Source of the DNA: a virus
Reading direction: 5' to 3' (one strand)
IMG/VR virus record: IMGVR_UViG_3300027805_000110
Coordinates: 1-20,093 of that record
DNA length: 20,093 bases
Part shown: one piece after another, positions 7,178 through 15,002 of the stretch
Layout of the letters: each line of letters starts with the position of its first letter
Position numbering within the stretch: position 1 is the first letter of the stretch
Notes under the pieces: generated by a model
Databases searched by the model: none
The model's input: only the letters and a program-made list of their open reading frames with translations
Told to the model about the DNA's origin: nothing
Position numbers and translations under genes: made by a program

Positions 7178-9199
7178 TCAGCGCTCCGACTTTCGGATCA
7201 GCATGGAGCTGGCGTGAGCATCGTTGACCACAAGCCAGCCGTGCTCGAAGGCCTCGATGATCTCGGCCACCAGCAGGTCTGCGATGGGTTTTCCGGTGGC
7301 GCTTGGCTTGATGTAGACCTTGGCCGAGGCCTCGCTCACGTCCATCTTCTGGACCAGGTAGTCGACCATTGCCGACCTGCTGAGGTAGGGTAAACCATTA
7401 CGCTCCTCAGCGCCGGATGCCCACCAGGCGTTCTCGAAGGTCTTGCGATGGCTGTCGATCTTGCTGTCCTTCCTGGCCGCTGTCGGAGCCTGGGCCTGGA
7501 CGATCACCGCGGAGGTGACTGGCTGGTTGTCCTCGTCGTACCAGCCTGGGATGGTGACCTGCTGCAGCTCGACGTGGACGGTCTGAGCCAGCTCGGCGTC
7601 CTTGGACTTGCGCTGCACGATCTGCATGGGCACGCCATCCTTGCCTGGCACGATGCTGATCTCGATGTCGAGCGCGCCGCGCCAGGCGCTTGAGCCGCGT
7701 GCTCGGTGCTGGGCCTCTTCGGCCACGCCAGTGTGGTGGACCAGGATCACGCTGCAGTGGAACTCGTTCATCAGGCTGTTGCAGGCGTCCAGCATGGTCT
7801 TGGCGTCTTGGGCACTGTTCTCGTCGCCGGCCAGGAATCGGTGCAGGGTATCGACCACGATGATGGCCGGGTTCTCCGGCAGACCGCGCACCTGCTCGAC
7901 CACCTGCAGATAGCCGGCCGGGGTGTTGAGGTCGCATCCGTCCTTGGACAGCCACATGGCCAGGGAGCCGGCCTGGTGGTGGTGCTTCCAGGCTGCCACG
8001 CGCCCACGCAGGCCGTGGTGGCCTTCGCCGGCCAGGTAGACCACATTGCCTGGCCGCACCTTCTGGCCGCACCACTCGGCCATGCCGCTGGCCATGCGCA
8101 GGCACCAGTCCAGGACCACAAAGGTCTTGCCGCCGCCCGATGGGCCGTGGACCATGATCAGCGCCTGGCTCTGCAGCCAGCGCTTGACCAGCCAGGAGAT
8201 CGGTGACGGCTGGGCCGAGAAGTCGTCGGCCGGGATCAGCCAGTTGTCCTTGGCCGGGGAAAGCAGCCCTGCCAGATCGTGGCCAGCCTGCGCATAATCG
8301 TTGGCATCCATGCCCTCGATTGGAGGCATCACCACGCGCGCGCCGTACTTGGCGCTGGCTTGGTCGGCATACTTCTGCCCCACGCCACCCTTGTCGTGGT
8401 CGGCCACGATGACGATGGTCTGCTGGTGGCCGTACATCTCGCGCAGTGTGCCTGTCACCGGCACCAGGTTGCTGGCGCTGTAGGCCACCGCGCAGGGCCG
8501 GCCGGTGGTCTCGTGGACCGTAGCCGCGGTTGCAAACCCTTCGGCCACATACAGCGCGCCTGGATCGTCCATCGTGCCCACCATCCAGAACTTGCCACCA
8601 GCCTCGCCTCCTGGGTGGTACAGCTTGCCGCCATCGTGGCTGATGTACTGCAGGCTGCAGAGCTGGCCATCCTTGTCGAACAGGGGCACCACGAGCCGGC
8701 CATCGCCTGTGATGCGTGCGCCGTGCGTCTTGATGCCCTTGCGCGCCAGGTAGGGGTGATCCGGGTGCGCCGCGGAGGCCGATGACCAGATGGTCTCGAC
8801 CGTGCTGGCCGCCACCTGGTGCTGGCGCTCCAGCTCGGCATCACGCAGCACCTTGGCCTCTGCCACGCGCCTGGCGTGTGCCATCTCCTCGGTCGGTGTC
8901 AGCTTGCGACCGACATCTGCGCGCCAGGTCACCTCGACGCCAGCTCTCCAGCAGCCAAATCGGCCGGCCGGCACGCCATCACCGAAGACCAGGTACCAGC
9001 CAGGCTTGTCGCCGCCCTTGCCGCCTGTGCCCTTGGTGCCGGACCTGAACCTGTGAATCTTGCCGTCCAGGATCACCTGCTCTGGTGGCTCCATGCCGGC
9101 CGCCTTGATGGCGTCGATCAGTTGCTCTTCTGGTGGTGCCACCCTCTTCTCGGGTGGTGGCGACCAGGGGCCGCCGAGGACTTTGGACAGGTCAGCCAT
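7178..9199 (-). CDS. Toprim primase / RecA-like helicase fusion
   Basis: Bifunctional replication protein that should prime and unwind at the phage origin. A DNA-binding or zinc-ribbon-like N-terminus (residues 1-130) is followed by a Toprim domain: LYVAEGFATAATV with Glu 220, and IVIVADHDKGG with Asp 267 and Asp 269. The RecA-like ATPase has Walker A GPSGGGKT at 352-359, Walker B IIVVDT ending at Asp 450, and VILVHHTG as the sensor motif, resembling RepA/AAA_25 helicases. The C-terminal 80 residues look like a winged helix (SRSAMVDYLVQKMDVSEASAKVYI). ATG at 9199 overlaps the HTH gene by eight bases. The candidate origin lies immediately downstream. Confidence 0.92.
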   Translation of the reverse strand: MADLSKVLGGPWSPPPEKRVAPPEEQLIDAIKAAGMEPPEQVILDGKIHRFRSGTKGTGGKGGDKPGWYLVFGDGVPAGRFGCWRAGVEVTWRADVGRKLTPTEEMAHARRVAEAKVLRDAELERQHQVAASTVETIWSSASAAHPDHPYLARKGIKTHGARITGDGRLVVPLFDKDGQLCSLQYISHDGGKLYHPGGEAGGKFWMVGTMDDPGALYVAEGFATAATVHETTGRPCAVAYSASNLVPVTGTLREMYGHQQTIVIVADHDKGGVGQKYADQASAKYGARVVMPPIEGMDANDYAQAGHDLAGLLSPAKDNWLIPADDFSAQPSPISWLVKRWLQSQALIMVHGPSGGGKTFVVLDWCLRMASGMAEWCGQKVRPGNVVYLAGEGHHGLRGRVAAWKHHHQAGSLAMWLSKDGCDLNTPAGYLQVVEQVRGLPENPAIIVVDTLHRFLAGDENSAQDAKTMLDACNSLMNEFHCSVILVHHTGVAEEAQHRARGSSAWRGALDIEISIVPGKDGVPMQIVQRKSKDAELAQTVHVELQQVTIPGWYDEDNQPVTSAVIVQAQAPTAARKDSKIDSHRKTFENAWWASGAEERNGLPYLSRSAMVDYLVQKMDVSEASAKVYIKPSATGKPIADLLVAEIIEAFEHGWLVVNDAHASSMLIRKSER

Positions 9200-9380
9200 T
9201 GATCGTGGCCTCCCTGCGTGTCAGGTAGTCCGACAGCGCCTTGAGCACCTTGTAGGTCGGGTTGGCCTCGGGGTTGTCGCGCACCTCTCGGATGGTGTTG
9301 TAGTGCAGGCCGGTGGCCTCGGCCACTCGGGCAGGCATGCGATCTCGCAGTGCCTCGCGGATTTGTTCAAGGGTCAGCAT
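9192..9380 (-). CDS. Small helix-turn-helix regulator (Cro-like)
   Basis: A 62-residue protein that is essentially one DNA-binding domain: the HTH spans roughly residues 16-35 (ARVAEATGLHYNTIREVRDN), followed by PTYKVLKALSDYL as the packing helix. Size and position, first gene of the leftward operon and facing the divergent control region, are those of Cro-type phage repressors. ATG at 9380 has GAGG six bases upstream. It overlaps the primase-helicase start, so the two are co-transcribed and probably coupled. The likely operator is the dyad at 9415-9450, which would let the protein control its own promoter and the rightward one. Confidence 0.8.
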   Translation of the reverse strand: MLTLEQIREALRDRMPARVAEATGLHYNTIREVRDNPEANPTYKVLKALSDYLTRREATING

Positions 9381-9415
9381 TTTGGGCCTCGTCGTAAAAA
9401 TTTCACATCAAAGTG

Positions 9416-9445
9416 TTGACATGGTACTCCAGAATGGATTACAGT
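9416..9445 (+). promoter_or_regulatory. Rightward sigma-70 promoter for the recombination operon
   Basis: The -35 hexamer is a perfect TTGACA (9416-9421) and the best -10 is TACAGT (9440-9445), with an 18-base spacer. Transcription would start near 9452, about 48 bases before the first rightward gene. The call rests on sequence only. Confidence 0.6.
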
Positions 9446-9449
9446 TCAA
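9421..9449 (-). promoter_or_regulatory. Leftward promoter for HTH and primase-helicase genes
   Basis: On the minus strand TTGAAC (9449-9444) is followed after exactly 17 bases by TACCAT (9426-9421); each hexamer matches consensus at four of six positions. Start would be near 9414, about 34 bases before the HTH gene. Its -35 overlaps the -10 of the rightward promoter and its -10 touches that promoter's -35. Confidence 0.45.
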
Positions 9450-9499
9450 CTACTGCGCGAACGGAATTGGCCGAAGGCGCAGCAAACGAGGAGATTGAA

Positions 9500-9886
9500 A
9501 TGAGCAGCAGCAAGTTTGAAGTCGGTGTCGTTTCTGACCTGTTCGATGCAGGTCGTCAAGACGATGGTCAGCCGTTCATCGCTGAGCGCTTCTTCGTCGA
9601 GCTGGTGAACGTGAACACCGGCCGCCGCTGGAGGCACAACCTGGCCATCAATGGCACCAAGTGTGAATACTGCGAAGAGACGGGTGAGCCGCACTTCCCT
9701 GATCTGCGCGCAGATGCCACCGCACGTCTGGAGCGCCTGGTGGCTCGTGTTCAGGAGCGCTTGGCAGAAGGTGGTCGCCTGGATGCGACTCAGTGGTACG
9801 AAGTCGATCCGGTCTACGGTTCTGACGAGTATGTCAGTCAAGGTATCGAGCTGCAGCGTGTCTTCGCTGAGCGCGCTGCTCATTGA
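9500..9886 (+). CDS. Unidentified early phage protein (128 aa)
   Basis: First gene of the rightward operon. I start it at the ATG at 9500, preceded by GAGGAGA with ideal spacing; the in-frame extension to 9413 would run back through the promoter. The 128-residue product is acidic, with FFVELVNVNTGRRWRHNLAINGTKCEYCEETGEPHFPDL in its middle (CEYC being a possible half metal site) and a charged helix (ARLERLVARVQERL). No family recognised. First position in an immediate-early operon often holds a host-takeover or anti-defence protein, but nothing in the sequence shows that here. A hairpin with a short T run follows. Confidence 0.8.
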   Translation: MSSSKFEVGVVSDLFDAGRQDDGQPFIAERFFVELVNVNTGRRWRHNLAINGTKCEYCEETGEPHFPDLRADATARLERLVARVQERLAEGGRLDATQWYEVDPVYGSDEYVSQGIELQRVFAERAAH

Positions 9887-9895
9887 CAACAACGA

Positions 9896-9919
9896 GGCCG
9901 GTGCAAGCCGGCCATTTTT
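9896..9919 (+). terminator. Weak intrinsic terminator or attenuator hairpin
   Basis: GGCCGG (9896-9901) pairs with CCGGCC (9908-9913) across a six-base loop, followed by ATTTTT. The stem is short but entirely G-C, and the T run is only five, so partial termination or mRNA 3'-end protection is more likely than full stop, given that the operon continues 23 bases later. Confidence 0.5.
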
Positions 9920-9941
9920 GCAACCAAGAAGGAGAGCCAAC

Positions 9942-10616
9942 ATGGCAATCAACGTGAAGACCACCGGCAGCCTCGCTGCCAATGGTGTGAAAGTCCTGGT
10001 CTACGGCCAGGCCGGTGCAGGTAAGACCTCACTGATCAAGACCCTGCCGCAGCCCATCGTGCTGTCTGCTGAAGGAGGCCTGCTGTCCATCCAGGACGCC
10101 GACCTGCCCTTCATCGAGATCAGCGACATGGAGACGCTGCGGGAGGCCTACACCTGGCTGACGCAGTCCGACGAGGCCAAGGGGTTCCAGTCGGTCGCGC
10201 TTGACTCCATCAGCGAGATCGCTGAGGTGGTGCTCAATGCCGAGAAGAAGGCCACCAAAGATCCACGCCAGGCCTACGGTGCAATGCAGGAGCAGATGGC
10301 CGACATCATCCGCGCATTCCGCGACCTGCCTGGCCGGCACGTCTACATGAGCGCAAAGCTGGAGAAGACCCAGGACGAGATGGGTCGCGTGCTGTATGCG
10401 CCCTCGATGCCTGGCAACAAGACCGGCCAGGCGCTGCCATACTTCTTCGACGAGGTGCTGGCGCTGCGTGTCGAGAAGGACAGCGAGAACAACACCCAGC
10501 GCGCCCTGATGTGCGACTCAGACGGCCTCTGGCTGGCCAAGGACCGCAGCGGAAAACTGGACGCCTGGGAAGCGCCGGACCTCGGTGCAGTCATTGCCAA
10601 GATCGGAGGCAAGTGA
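9942..10616 (+). CDS. Sak4-like RecA-family ATPase (AAA_24), recombinase
   Basis: Likely single-strand annealing or strand-exchange recombinase of the Sak4 type. Walker A GQAGAGKT sits at residues 22-29, Walker B FQSVALDS ends at Asp 88, and a later HVYMSAKLEKTQDEMGR block followed by MPGNKTGQALPYFFDEVLAL is typical of phage AAA_24 proteins. At 224 residues it has only the ATPase core. Sak4 proteins work with a phage SSB, and a DUF669 SSB-like gene lies one gene downstream, followed by a nuclease, a recurrent cassette. The ATG at 9942 has AAGGAGAG upstream; in-frame extension to 9651 would overlap the previous gene and is rejected. Confidence 0.87.
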   Translation: MAINVKTTGSLAANGVKVLVYGQAGAGKTSLIKTLPQPIVLSAEGGLLSIQDADLPFIEISDMETLREAYTWLTQSDEAKGFQSVALDSISEIAEVVLNAEKKATKDPRQAYGAMQEQMADIIRAFRDLPGRHVYMSAKLEKTQDEMGRVLYAPSMPGNKTGQALPYFFDEVLALRVEKDSENNTQRALMCDSDGLWLAKDRSGKLDAWEAPDLGAVIAKIGGK

Positions 10617-11056
10617 TGAACATCCGCGAAATGCTCAAGACCGAAGGTTTCATCAAGACCGTCACAGACGTAGAGCAGTTGGCCGCCATGTGGGTCTACG
10701 CCAAGGACACGGAGACCACCGCAACGGCCGACCGTCGTGCGATTGAAGACCAGATCAGGAAGATCGCCAACCTGCGCGACGACACCGAAGGTACCGAGAC
10801 CCTGGCGCTTGAAGGCTTCCGGGTCAAGGTCGTGGGCCGCATCGACCGCAAGGTGGATGCCGACAAGGTGCAGGAGCTGGCCGCTGAGCACGGCCTGACC
10901 GATCACCTTGGCACGCTGTTCCGGTGGAAGCCGGAGATCAACATGGCCATCTGGAAGGCCGCCGACGAGTCCATCACCAAGCCGCTGGCAGCAGCAATCA
11001 CGGCCAAGCCTGGCCGCCCTTCTTTCACCATCGAACCCATCACCACCAAGGAGTGA
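10616..11056 (+). CDS. Recombination-cassette partner protein, unknown function (146 aa)
   Basis: Starts at the ATG in TGATG, sharing one base with the stop of the Sak4-like gene, so the two are coupled. The protein begins with helices (NIREMLKTEGFIKTVTDVEQLAAMW), has a charged segment with ADRRAIEDQIRKIANLRDDTEGTETLALEGFRVKVVGRIDRKVDADKV, and ends in a loose tail. The order helix-rich half, then a small beta unit reading EGFRVKVVGRIDRKVD, is reminiscent of Gp157-type proteins that sit between phage recombinase and SSB genes, but I cannot claim homology. Its conserved slot suggests it works with the annealing machinery. Confidence 0.8.
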   Translation: MNIREMLKTEGFIKTVTDVEQLAAMWVYAKDTETTATADRRAIEDQIRKIANLRDDTEGTETLALEGFRVKVVGRIDRKVDADKVQELAAEHGLTDHLGTLFRWKPEINMAIWKAADESITKPLAAAITAKPGRPSFTIEPITTKE

Positions 11057-11059
11057 ATC

Positions 11060-11581
11060 ATGGCCTTTCTCGGACAAACCTACGCAGCATCTGACATGCC
11101 CCAGGGCAACAACAACTACGAGCCGCTGCCGGCTGGCTGGTACACAGCCAATATCACGCAGGCAGAGCTGAAGAGCACGGTCGCTGGCGATGGCCAGTAC
11201 ATCAAGCTGCGCTACGACATCACCGGGCCGACCCACCAGGGCCGCGTGGTGTTCGGCAACCTCAACATCAAGAACGCCAGCGCCAAGGCCGAGGAGATTG
11301 GCCGCCAGCAGCTTGGCGAGATCATGCGAGCCATCGGCCTGGCCAAGGTCCAGGACACTGACCAGCTCATCGGCGCCAGCATCCAGGTCAAGCTGGAGGT
11401 GCGTCCTGCGCGCACCGACGACAAGACCGGCAAGACCTATGAGGCCAGCAACGATGTGAAGGGGTTCAAGGCCGTCAATGGTGGAGCAGCGCCCACCTTT
11501 GCCGCGGCAGCACCTGCTGCTGCAGCTCCTGCAGCCTCTGCAGCGCCGGCCAAGGCCGCGCCGCCATGGCAGAAGAAGTGA
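11060..11581 (+). CDS. DUF669 family, SSB-like protein
   Basis: Probable single-stranded DNA-binding protein for phage recombination. The N-terminus has the DUF669 signature: LPAGWYTANITQAELKSTVAGDGQYIKLRYDITGPTHQGRVVFGNLNI, a beta-rich OB-like core, then AEEIGRQQLGEIMRAIGL. The last 40 residues are an Ala/Pro tail ending PPWQKK, reminiscent of the flexible partner-binding tail of SSBs, though it ends basic rather than acidic. The ATG is preceded by AAGGAG six bases away. The Sak4-like ATPase upstream and Cas4-like nuclease downstream support the role. Confidence 0.85.
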   Translation: MAFLGQTYAASDMPQGNNNYEPLPAGWYTANITQAELKSTVAGDGQYIKLRYDITGPTHQGRVVFGNLNIKNASAKAEEIGRQQLGEIMRAIGLAKVQDTDQLIGASIQVKLEVRPARTDDKTGKTYEASNDVKGFKAVNGGAAPTFAAAAPAAAAPAASAAPAKAAPPWQKK

Positions 11582-11592
11582 AGTGAAAAGAA

Positions 11593-11621
11593 GCCCAGGC
11601 CAGCGCGAGCTGGTCCTGGGC
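11593..11621 (+). other. Strong intergenic hairpin without T run
   Basis: GCCCAGG plus CCAGC (11593-11604), GCGA loop (11605-11608), GCTGG, one bulged T, CCTGGGC (11609-11621): twelve pairs with a GNRA tetraloop. No T tract follows, so it is unlikely to be an intrinsic terminator. It could protect or separate the mRNAs of the SSB-like and nuclease genes. Confidence 0.55.
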
Positions 11622-11651
11622 ATTGGCAACCACTAGAAGGAGACGGGCACC

Positions 11652-12677
11652 ATGAAGATACCCGAACCAGAGCATAGCATCCAAGGCCTGATCGACAAAC
11701 ACCACGAGAAGCAGGCCGATCCGCCAAGGCCGCACATGGGCTGCAGCCAGTTGGGTCACCCATGCGACAGGTGGCTGTGGCTGTCGTTTCGCTGGGCCGT
11801 CCAGCCCCAGTTCCCTGGCCGCATCCTGCGCCTGTTCAGGCGTGGCCAGATGGAGGAGGCCACCATTGTGTCGGACCTGCGCGCCATCGGCATGGACGTG
11901 CGCACCAGCCGGCAGCAGGCGCGCGTGGACTTCGGTGCGCATGTGTCCGGCAGCATCGACGCCATCATCGAGTCTGGCGTGCCTGCAGCGCCCAAGAAGC
12001 GCCATGTGGCCGAGTTCAAGACGCACAGCTCGAAGAGCTTTGCCGACCTGGAAAAGAATGGCGTCGAGAAGTCCAAGCCAGAGCACTTTGTCCAGATGCA
12101 GCTCTACATGCATGGCACTGAGATCGACCGCGCTTTGTATGTGGCCGTCTGCAAGGACGACGACCGCATCTACACCGAGCGTGTGCGCTACGACAAAGAG
12201 GTGGCCGAGAAGTTCATCAGGCGTGGCCATTACCTGGCCACATCAGACCGCATGCCGCCGCCCATCAGCACCGACCCGAGCTGGTACCAATGCAAGTTCT
12301 GCGATGCGCACGAGTTTTGCCACGAGACCAAGACAACCAAGCACGTCAACTGCCGCACCTGCGCGCACAGCACGGCCAAGGAGGACAGCACCTGGCGCTG
12401 CGAGCGCCACGAGGCCGATGGCATTCCGGTGGAGTTTCAGCGCCAGGCCTGCGACAGCCATGTCCTGCACCCTGACCTGGTGCCCTGGGAGCGCAAGGAC
12501 GGCCTGGACCAGTGGACGGCCGTCTACGTCATCGAAGGCCGCGATGTGGCTAACGGTGAAGGCGATGCCCACGTCTACACCAGCCGCGAGATTCTGACCA
12601 ACCCCAAGATGTGCAGCCTTGGGGATGACTATGTGGAAGAGCTGCGCGCAACCTTTGACGCGAGGATTGTGGGATGA
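11652..12677 (+). CDS. Cas4/RecB-type PD-(D/E)XK nuclease with Fe-S cysteines
   Basis: Likely exonuclease that prepares single-stranded ends for the annealing proteins upstream. Active-site residues are Asp 103 (GSIDAII), Glu 121 and Lys 123 (AEFKTH), and the QMQLY motif at 148-152. Cys 31 or 38 (GCSQLGHPC) with Cys 214, 217 and 223 (YQCKFCDAHEFC) matches the split four-cysteine iron-sulfur site of Cas4 and AddB nucleases. An unusual C-terminal extension adds CRTC (234-237), Cys 250 and nearby His, perhaps a second metal site. At 341 residues it is larger than Cas4. The ATG at 11652 has AGAAGGAGA upstream. Confidence 0.88.
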   Translation: MKIPEPEHSIQGLIDKHHEKQADPPRPHMGCSQLGHPCDRWLWLSFRWAVQPQFPGRILRLFRRGQMEEATIVSDLRAIGMDVRTSRQQARVDFGAHVSGSIDAIIESGVPAAPKKRHVAEFKTHSSKSFADLEKNGVEKSKPEHFVQMQLYMHGTEIDRALYVAVCKDDDRIYTERVRYDKEVAEKFIRRGHYLATSDRMPPPISTDPSWYQCKFCDAHEFCHETKTTKHVNCRTCAHSTAKEDSTWRCERHEADGIPVEFQRQACDSHVLHPDLVPWERKDGLDQWTAVYVIEGRDVANGEGDAHVYTSREILTNPKMCSLGDDYVEELRATFDARIVG

Positions 12678-13411
12678 ACAACGATCAAGCAAAACAGGTT
12701 CCGCTTGTTCAGTTGCTGGACGAGATTCCAGCAGATGTTCGCATCGGAGTGGAAGACGGTGAAGGATGGCAGTCCGGCACGACTTGGCATCCTGTGGGTT
12801 GGCTGTGTCATGAAGCCGCTGCAGAACTGCGCCGCCTGCACGCTGAAGTTGAAGAACTCGACGGCCTACGCGACCGCTTGGCTGACCTTTTGAGCCGCAC
12901 TGCCGTCGCACTGAAAGGTCCAGAGCCACCGCTTACCAGATGGGACTGGAGCGACATACCGGAGCGCGCCATGAGCCTACATGCTGAAGTTGATCGCCTT
13001 GGAAAGCTCTGCTACGACTACATCGGTCAGCTCACAGCTTTGCGCGCTGCAAAGCAGATGCAGCAGCGGATCGATGAACTCAAAGGCGTGGTCCGTGATT
13101 GGGTGCCCGTGGTCGATCGCCTGCCCAAGCCAGGGCAGTACGTGCTCGCCGTCTTCCGCTACAGCACCGGCAAGCAGGTGGTGATCCGAGCGATGCACGC
13201 CCCGCCCAAAACCCTGAGCGAGGAAGACTACGGGGAGTTCGTCACCGAAGGCGCAGAGTACGACGAAGCGACCGACACCACGTACTGGCAAGAAGGCTGG
13301 TACGAATGCAACGATAACGAGGAAACGCACTGGCGCGTGAACGAGGAAGTGACCCACTGGATGCCATTGCCAGCAGCACCATCTGTCGGAGACAAGCCTG
13401 ATGCTGCGTGA
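12674..13411 (+). CDS. Coiled-coil protein with C-terminal DUF551 domain
   Basis: The C-terminal part (about residues 143-235) matches DUF551: WVPVVDRLPKPGQYVLAVF followed at the end by THWMPLPAAP, a domain of unknown function common in phage accessory genes. The N-terminal 140 residues are mostly charged helix (AAAELRRLHAEVEELDGLRDRLADLL, then another near 120-140), a likely coiled coil. It starts with ATGA overlapping the nuclease stop and ends 11 bases inside the helicase gene. No catalytic motif visible; a scaffold or adaptor role for the nuclease-helicase pair is speculative. Confidence 0.82.
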   Translation: MNNDQAKQVPLVQLLDEIPADVRIGVEDGEGWQSGTTWHPVGWLCHEAAAELRRLHAEVEELDGLRDRLADLLSRTAVALKGPEPPLTRWDWSDIPERAMSLHAEVDRLGKLCYDYIGQLTALRAAKQMQQRIDELKGVVRDWVPVVDRLPKPGQYVLAVFRYSTGKQVVIRAMHAPPKTLSEEDYGEFVTEGAEYDEATDTTYWQEGWYECNDNEETHWRVNEEVTHWMPLPAAPSVGDKPDAA

Positions 13412-15002
13412 CTACCAACAGCGAACCATCGACCAGCTTTATGCCTGGTTCGAGGCAGGCCATGCAGGCAACCCTTGCCTTGTGCTGCCTACTGGATCAG
13501 GCAAAAGCCACATCGTGGCCGCGCTGTGCAAGGACGCGCTGCAGAACTGGCCAGAGACCGTGGTGCTGATGCTGACGCACGTCAAGGAGCTGATCGAGCA
13601 AAATGCCGAGAAGATGCGCCAGCACTGGCCAGGCGCGCCGATGGGCATCTACAGCGCCAGCATCGGCAAGAAGCAACTCGGGGAGCCGATCACCTTCGCA
13701 GGCATCCAGTCGATCCGCACCAAGGCCAAGCAGCTCGGCCACGTCGACCTGGTGATCATCGACGAGTGCCACCTGGTCAACCACAAGGACGAAGGCGGGT
13801 ACCGCCAGTTCCTGGCCGACCTGAAGGCCATCAACCCTGCGCTGCGGGTCATCGGCCTGACGGCCACGCCTTACCGCCTGGGGCACGGCCTGATCACCGA
13901 CAAGCCTGCGCTGTTCGATGATCTGATTGAGCCGGTCAGCATCGAGGAGCTGGTGTTCAAGGGATACCTGGCAACGCTGCGCAGCAAGGTCACCAAGGCC
14001 AAGCTGGACACCTCTGGCGTTCACAAGCGTGGTGGTGAGTTCATCGAGTCCGAGTTGCAGGCCGCCGTCGACACCGACGACAACAACCAGAAGGTGGTGC
14101 GCGAGATCATCGAGCTGGCTGGCGAGCGCAAGGCCTGGCTGCTGTTCTGCACTGGCGTCAAGCACGCGCACCATGTTGCCGAAGTCCTGCGCCAGCGTGG
14201 CGTGGCCGCAGAGTGCGTGACTGGCGAGACGCCAAAGAAGGAGCGCGAGCGCCTGCTGGCCGAGTTCAAGGCTGGCCGGCTGCGCGCCCTGACCAATGCC
14301 AACGTGCTGACCACCGGGTTCGACTACCCTGACATCGACCTGATCGCCATGCTGCGCCCGACCATGTCGGCCAGTCTGTACGTCCAGATGGCTGGCCGCG
14401 GCATGCGGGTCAAGAGTCACATCGACCACTGCTTGGTGCTGGACTTTGCTGGCGTGGTGGCCACGCATGGGCCGATCACGGCCGTGCAGCCGCCCAAGAA
14501 GGCAGGAGATGGCAATGGCGAGGCACCAGTCAAAGTCTGCGAAAACTGTGGCGAGCTGTGCGCCATTGCCGTGGCCATCTGTCCTGCGTGCCTGACGCCA
14601 TTTCCTGAGCCGGAGCGCAAAAAGCTGGAGCTTCGCAACGACGACATCATGGGACTGGAAGGCAGCGACCTGGAGGTCACGTCCTGGAGCTGGCGCAAGC
14701 ACGTCAGCCGCGCATCAGGCAAGGAGATGCTGTCCTGCACCTACTATGGCAGCCTGTCTGACAAGCCGATCACCGAGTACTTGCCGGTGCTGCATGAAGG
14801 GTATGCCGGCCAGCGTGCGCTGCAGCAGCTCTTCACGATGGCCAATGCTGCAGGAGCGCACTTGGCCGAGGCCGAGCGCATGAGTGACAGCGAAGGCTTG
14901 GAGTACCTGGCCGCGCAGATGAGCAGCAGCAGGCCGCCCAAGGCCATCGAGTACCGCATGGACGGGAAGTTTCACCGAGTCATCAAAAGGAGCTGGGCAT
15001 GA
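13401..15002 (+). CDS. SF2 DEAD/DEAH-box helicase with zinc ribbon
   Basis: ATP-dependent DNA or RNA helicase resembling phage RadD/UvsW-like SF2 enzymes. Motif Q-like LRDYQQRTID begins the protein; Walker A PTGSGKS at 30-36, DECH at 121-124, TATPYR at 154-159 and motif VI QMAGRGMR at 329-336 are all present. After the helicase core, Cys 380, 383, 394 and 397 form a four-cysteine zinc ribbon, and a C-terminal domain of about 120 residues of the type found in these phage helicases follows. It should unwind recombination or replication intermediates. The start overlaps the DUF551 gene; the end overlaps the sigma-like gene as ATGA. Confidence 0.93.
   Translation: MLRDYQQRTIDQLYAWFEAGHAGNPCLVLPTGSGKSHIVAALCKDALQNWPETVVLMLTHVKELIEQNAEKMRQHWPGAPMGIYSASIGKKQLGEPITFAGIQSIRTKAKQLGHVDLVIIDECHLVNHKDEGGYRQFLADLKAINPALRVIGLTATPYRLGHGLITDKPALFDDLIEPVSIEELVFKGYLATLRSKVTKAKLDTSGVHKRGGEFIESELQAAVDTDDNNQKVVREIIELAGERKAWLLFCTGVKHAHHVAEVLRQRGVAAECVTGETPKKERERLLAEFKAGRLRALTNANVLTTGFDYPDIDLIAMLRPTMSASLYVQMAGRGMRVKSHIDHCLVLDFAGVVATHGPITAVQPPKKAGDGNGEAPVKVCENCGELCAIAVAICPACLTPFPEPERKKLELRNDDIMGLEGSDLEVTSWSWRKHVSRASGKEMLSCTYYGSLSDKPITEYLPVLHEGYAGQRALQQLFTMANAAGAHLAEAERMSDSEGLEYLAAQMSSSRPPKAIEYRMDGKFHRVIKRSWA

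Larger units (their letters stand above)
9415..9450. promoter_or_regulatory. Candidate operator dyad in the divergent control region
   Basis: GTTGA at 9415-9419 and TCAAC at 9446-9450 form an inverted repeat whose centre nearly coincides with that of the inner repeat TCCA-gaa-TGGA (9428-9438). Together they give a two-tier dyad covering both promoters, a natural target for the dimeric HTH protein encoded next door. Arms are short (4-5 bases), so chance is possible. Confidence 0.35.

Noticed and set aside
9651-9941. N-terminal extension of the Sak4-like ATPase
   Set aside because: It would overlap almost the whole upstream gene in another frame, and the ATG at 9942 has a far better ribosome binding site.
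10343-11629. Leftward 428-codon frame opposite the Sak4/DUF669 genes
   Set aside because: Spans three well-supported rightward genes and their ribosome binding sites; shadow of GC-rich codon use.
13497-14702. Leftward 401-codon frame opposite the SF2 helicase
   Set aside because: Antisense shadow of a gene with all helicase motifs; the translated text is Gln/His/Leu-rich with no domain and no ribosome binding site.
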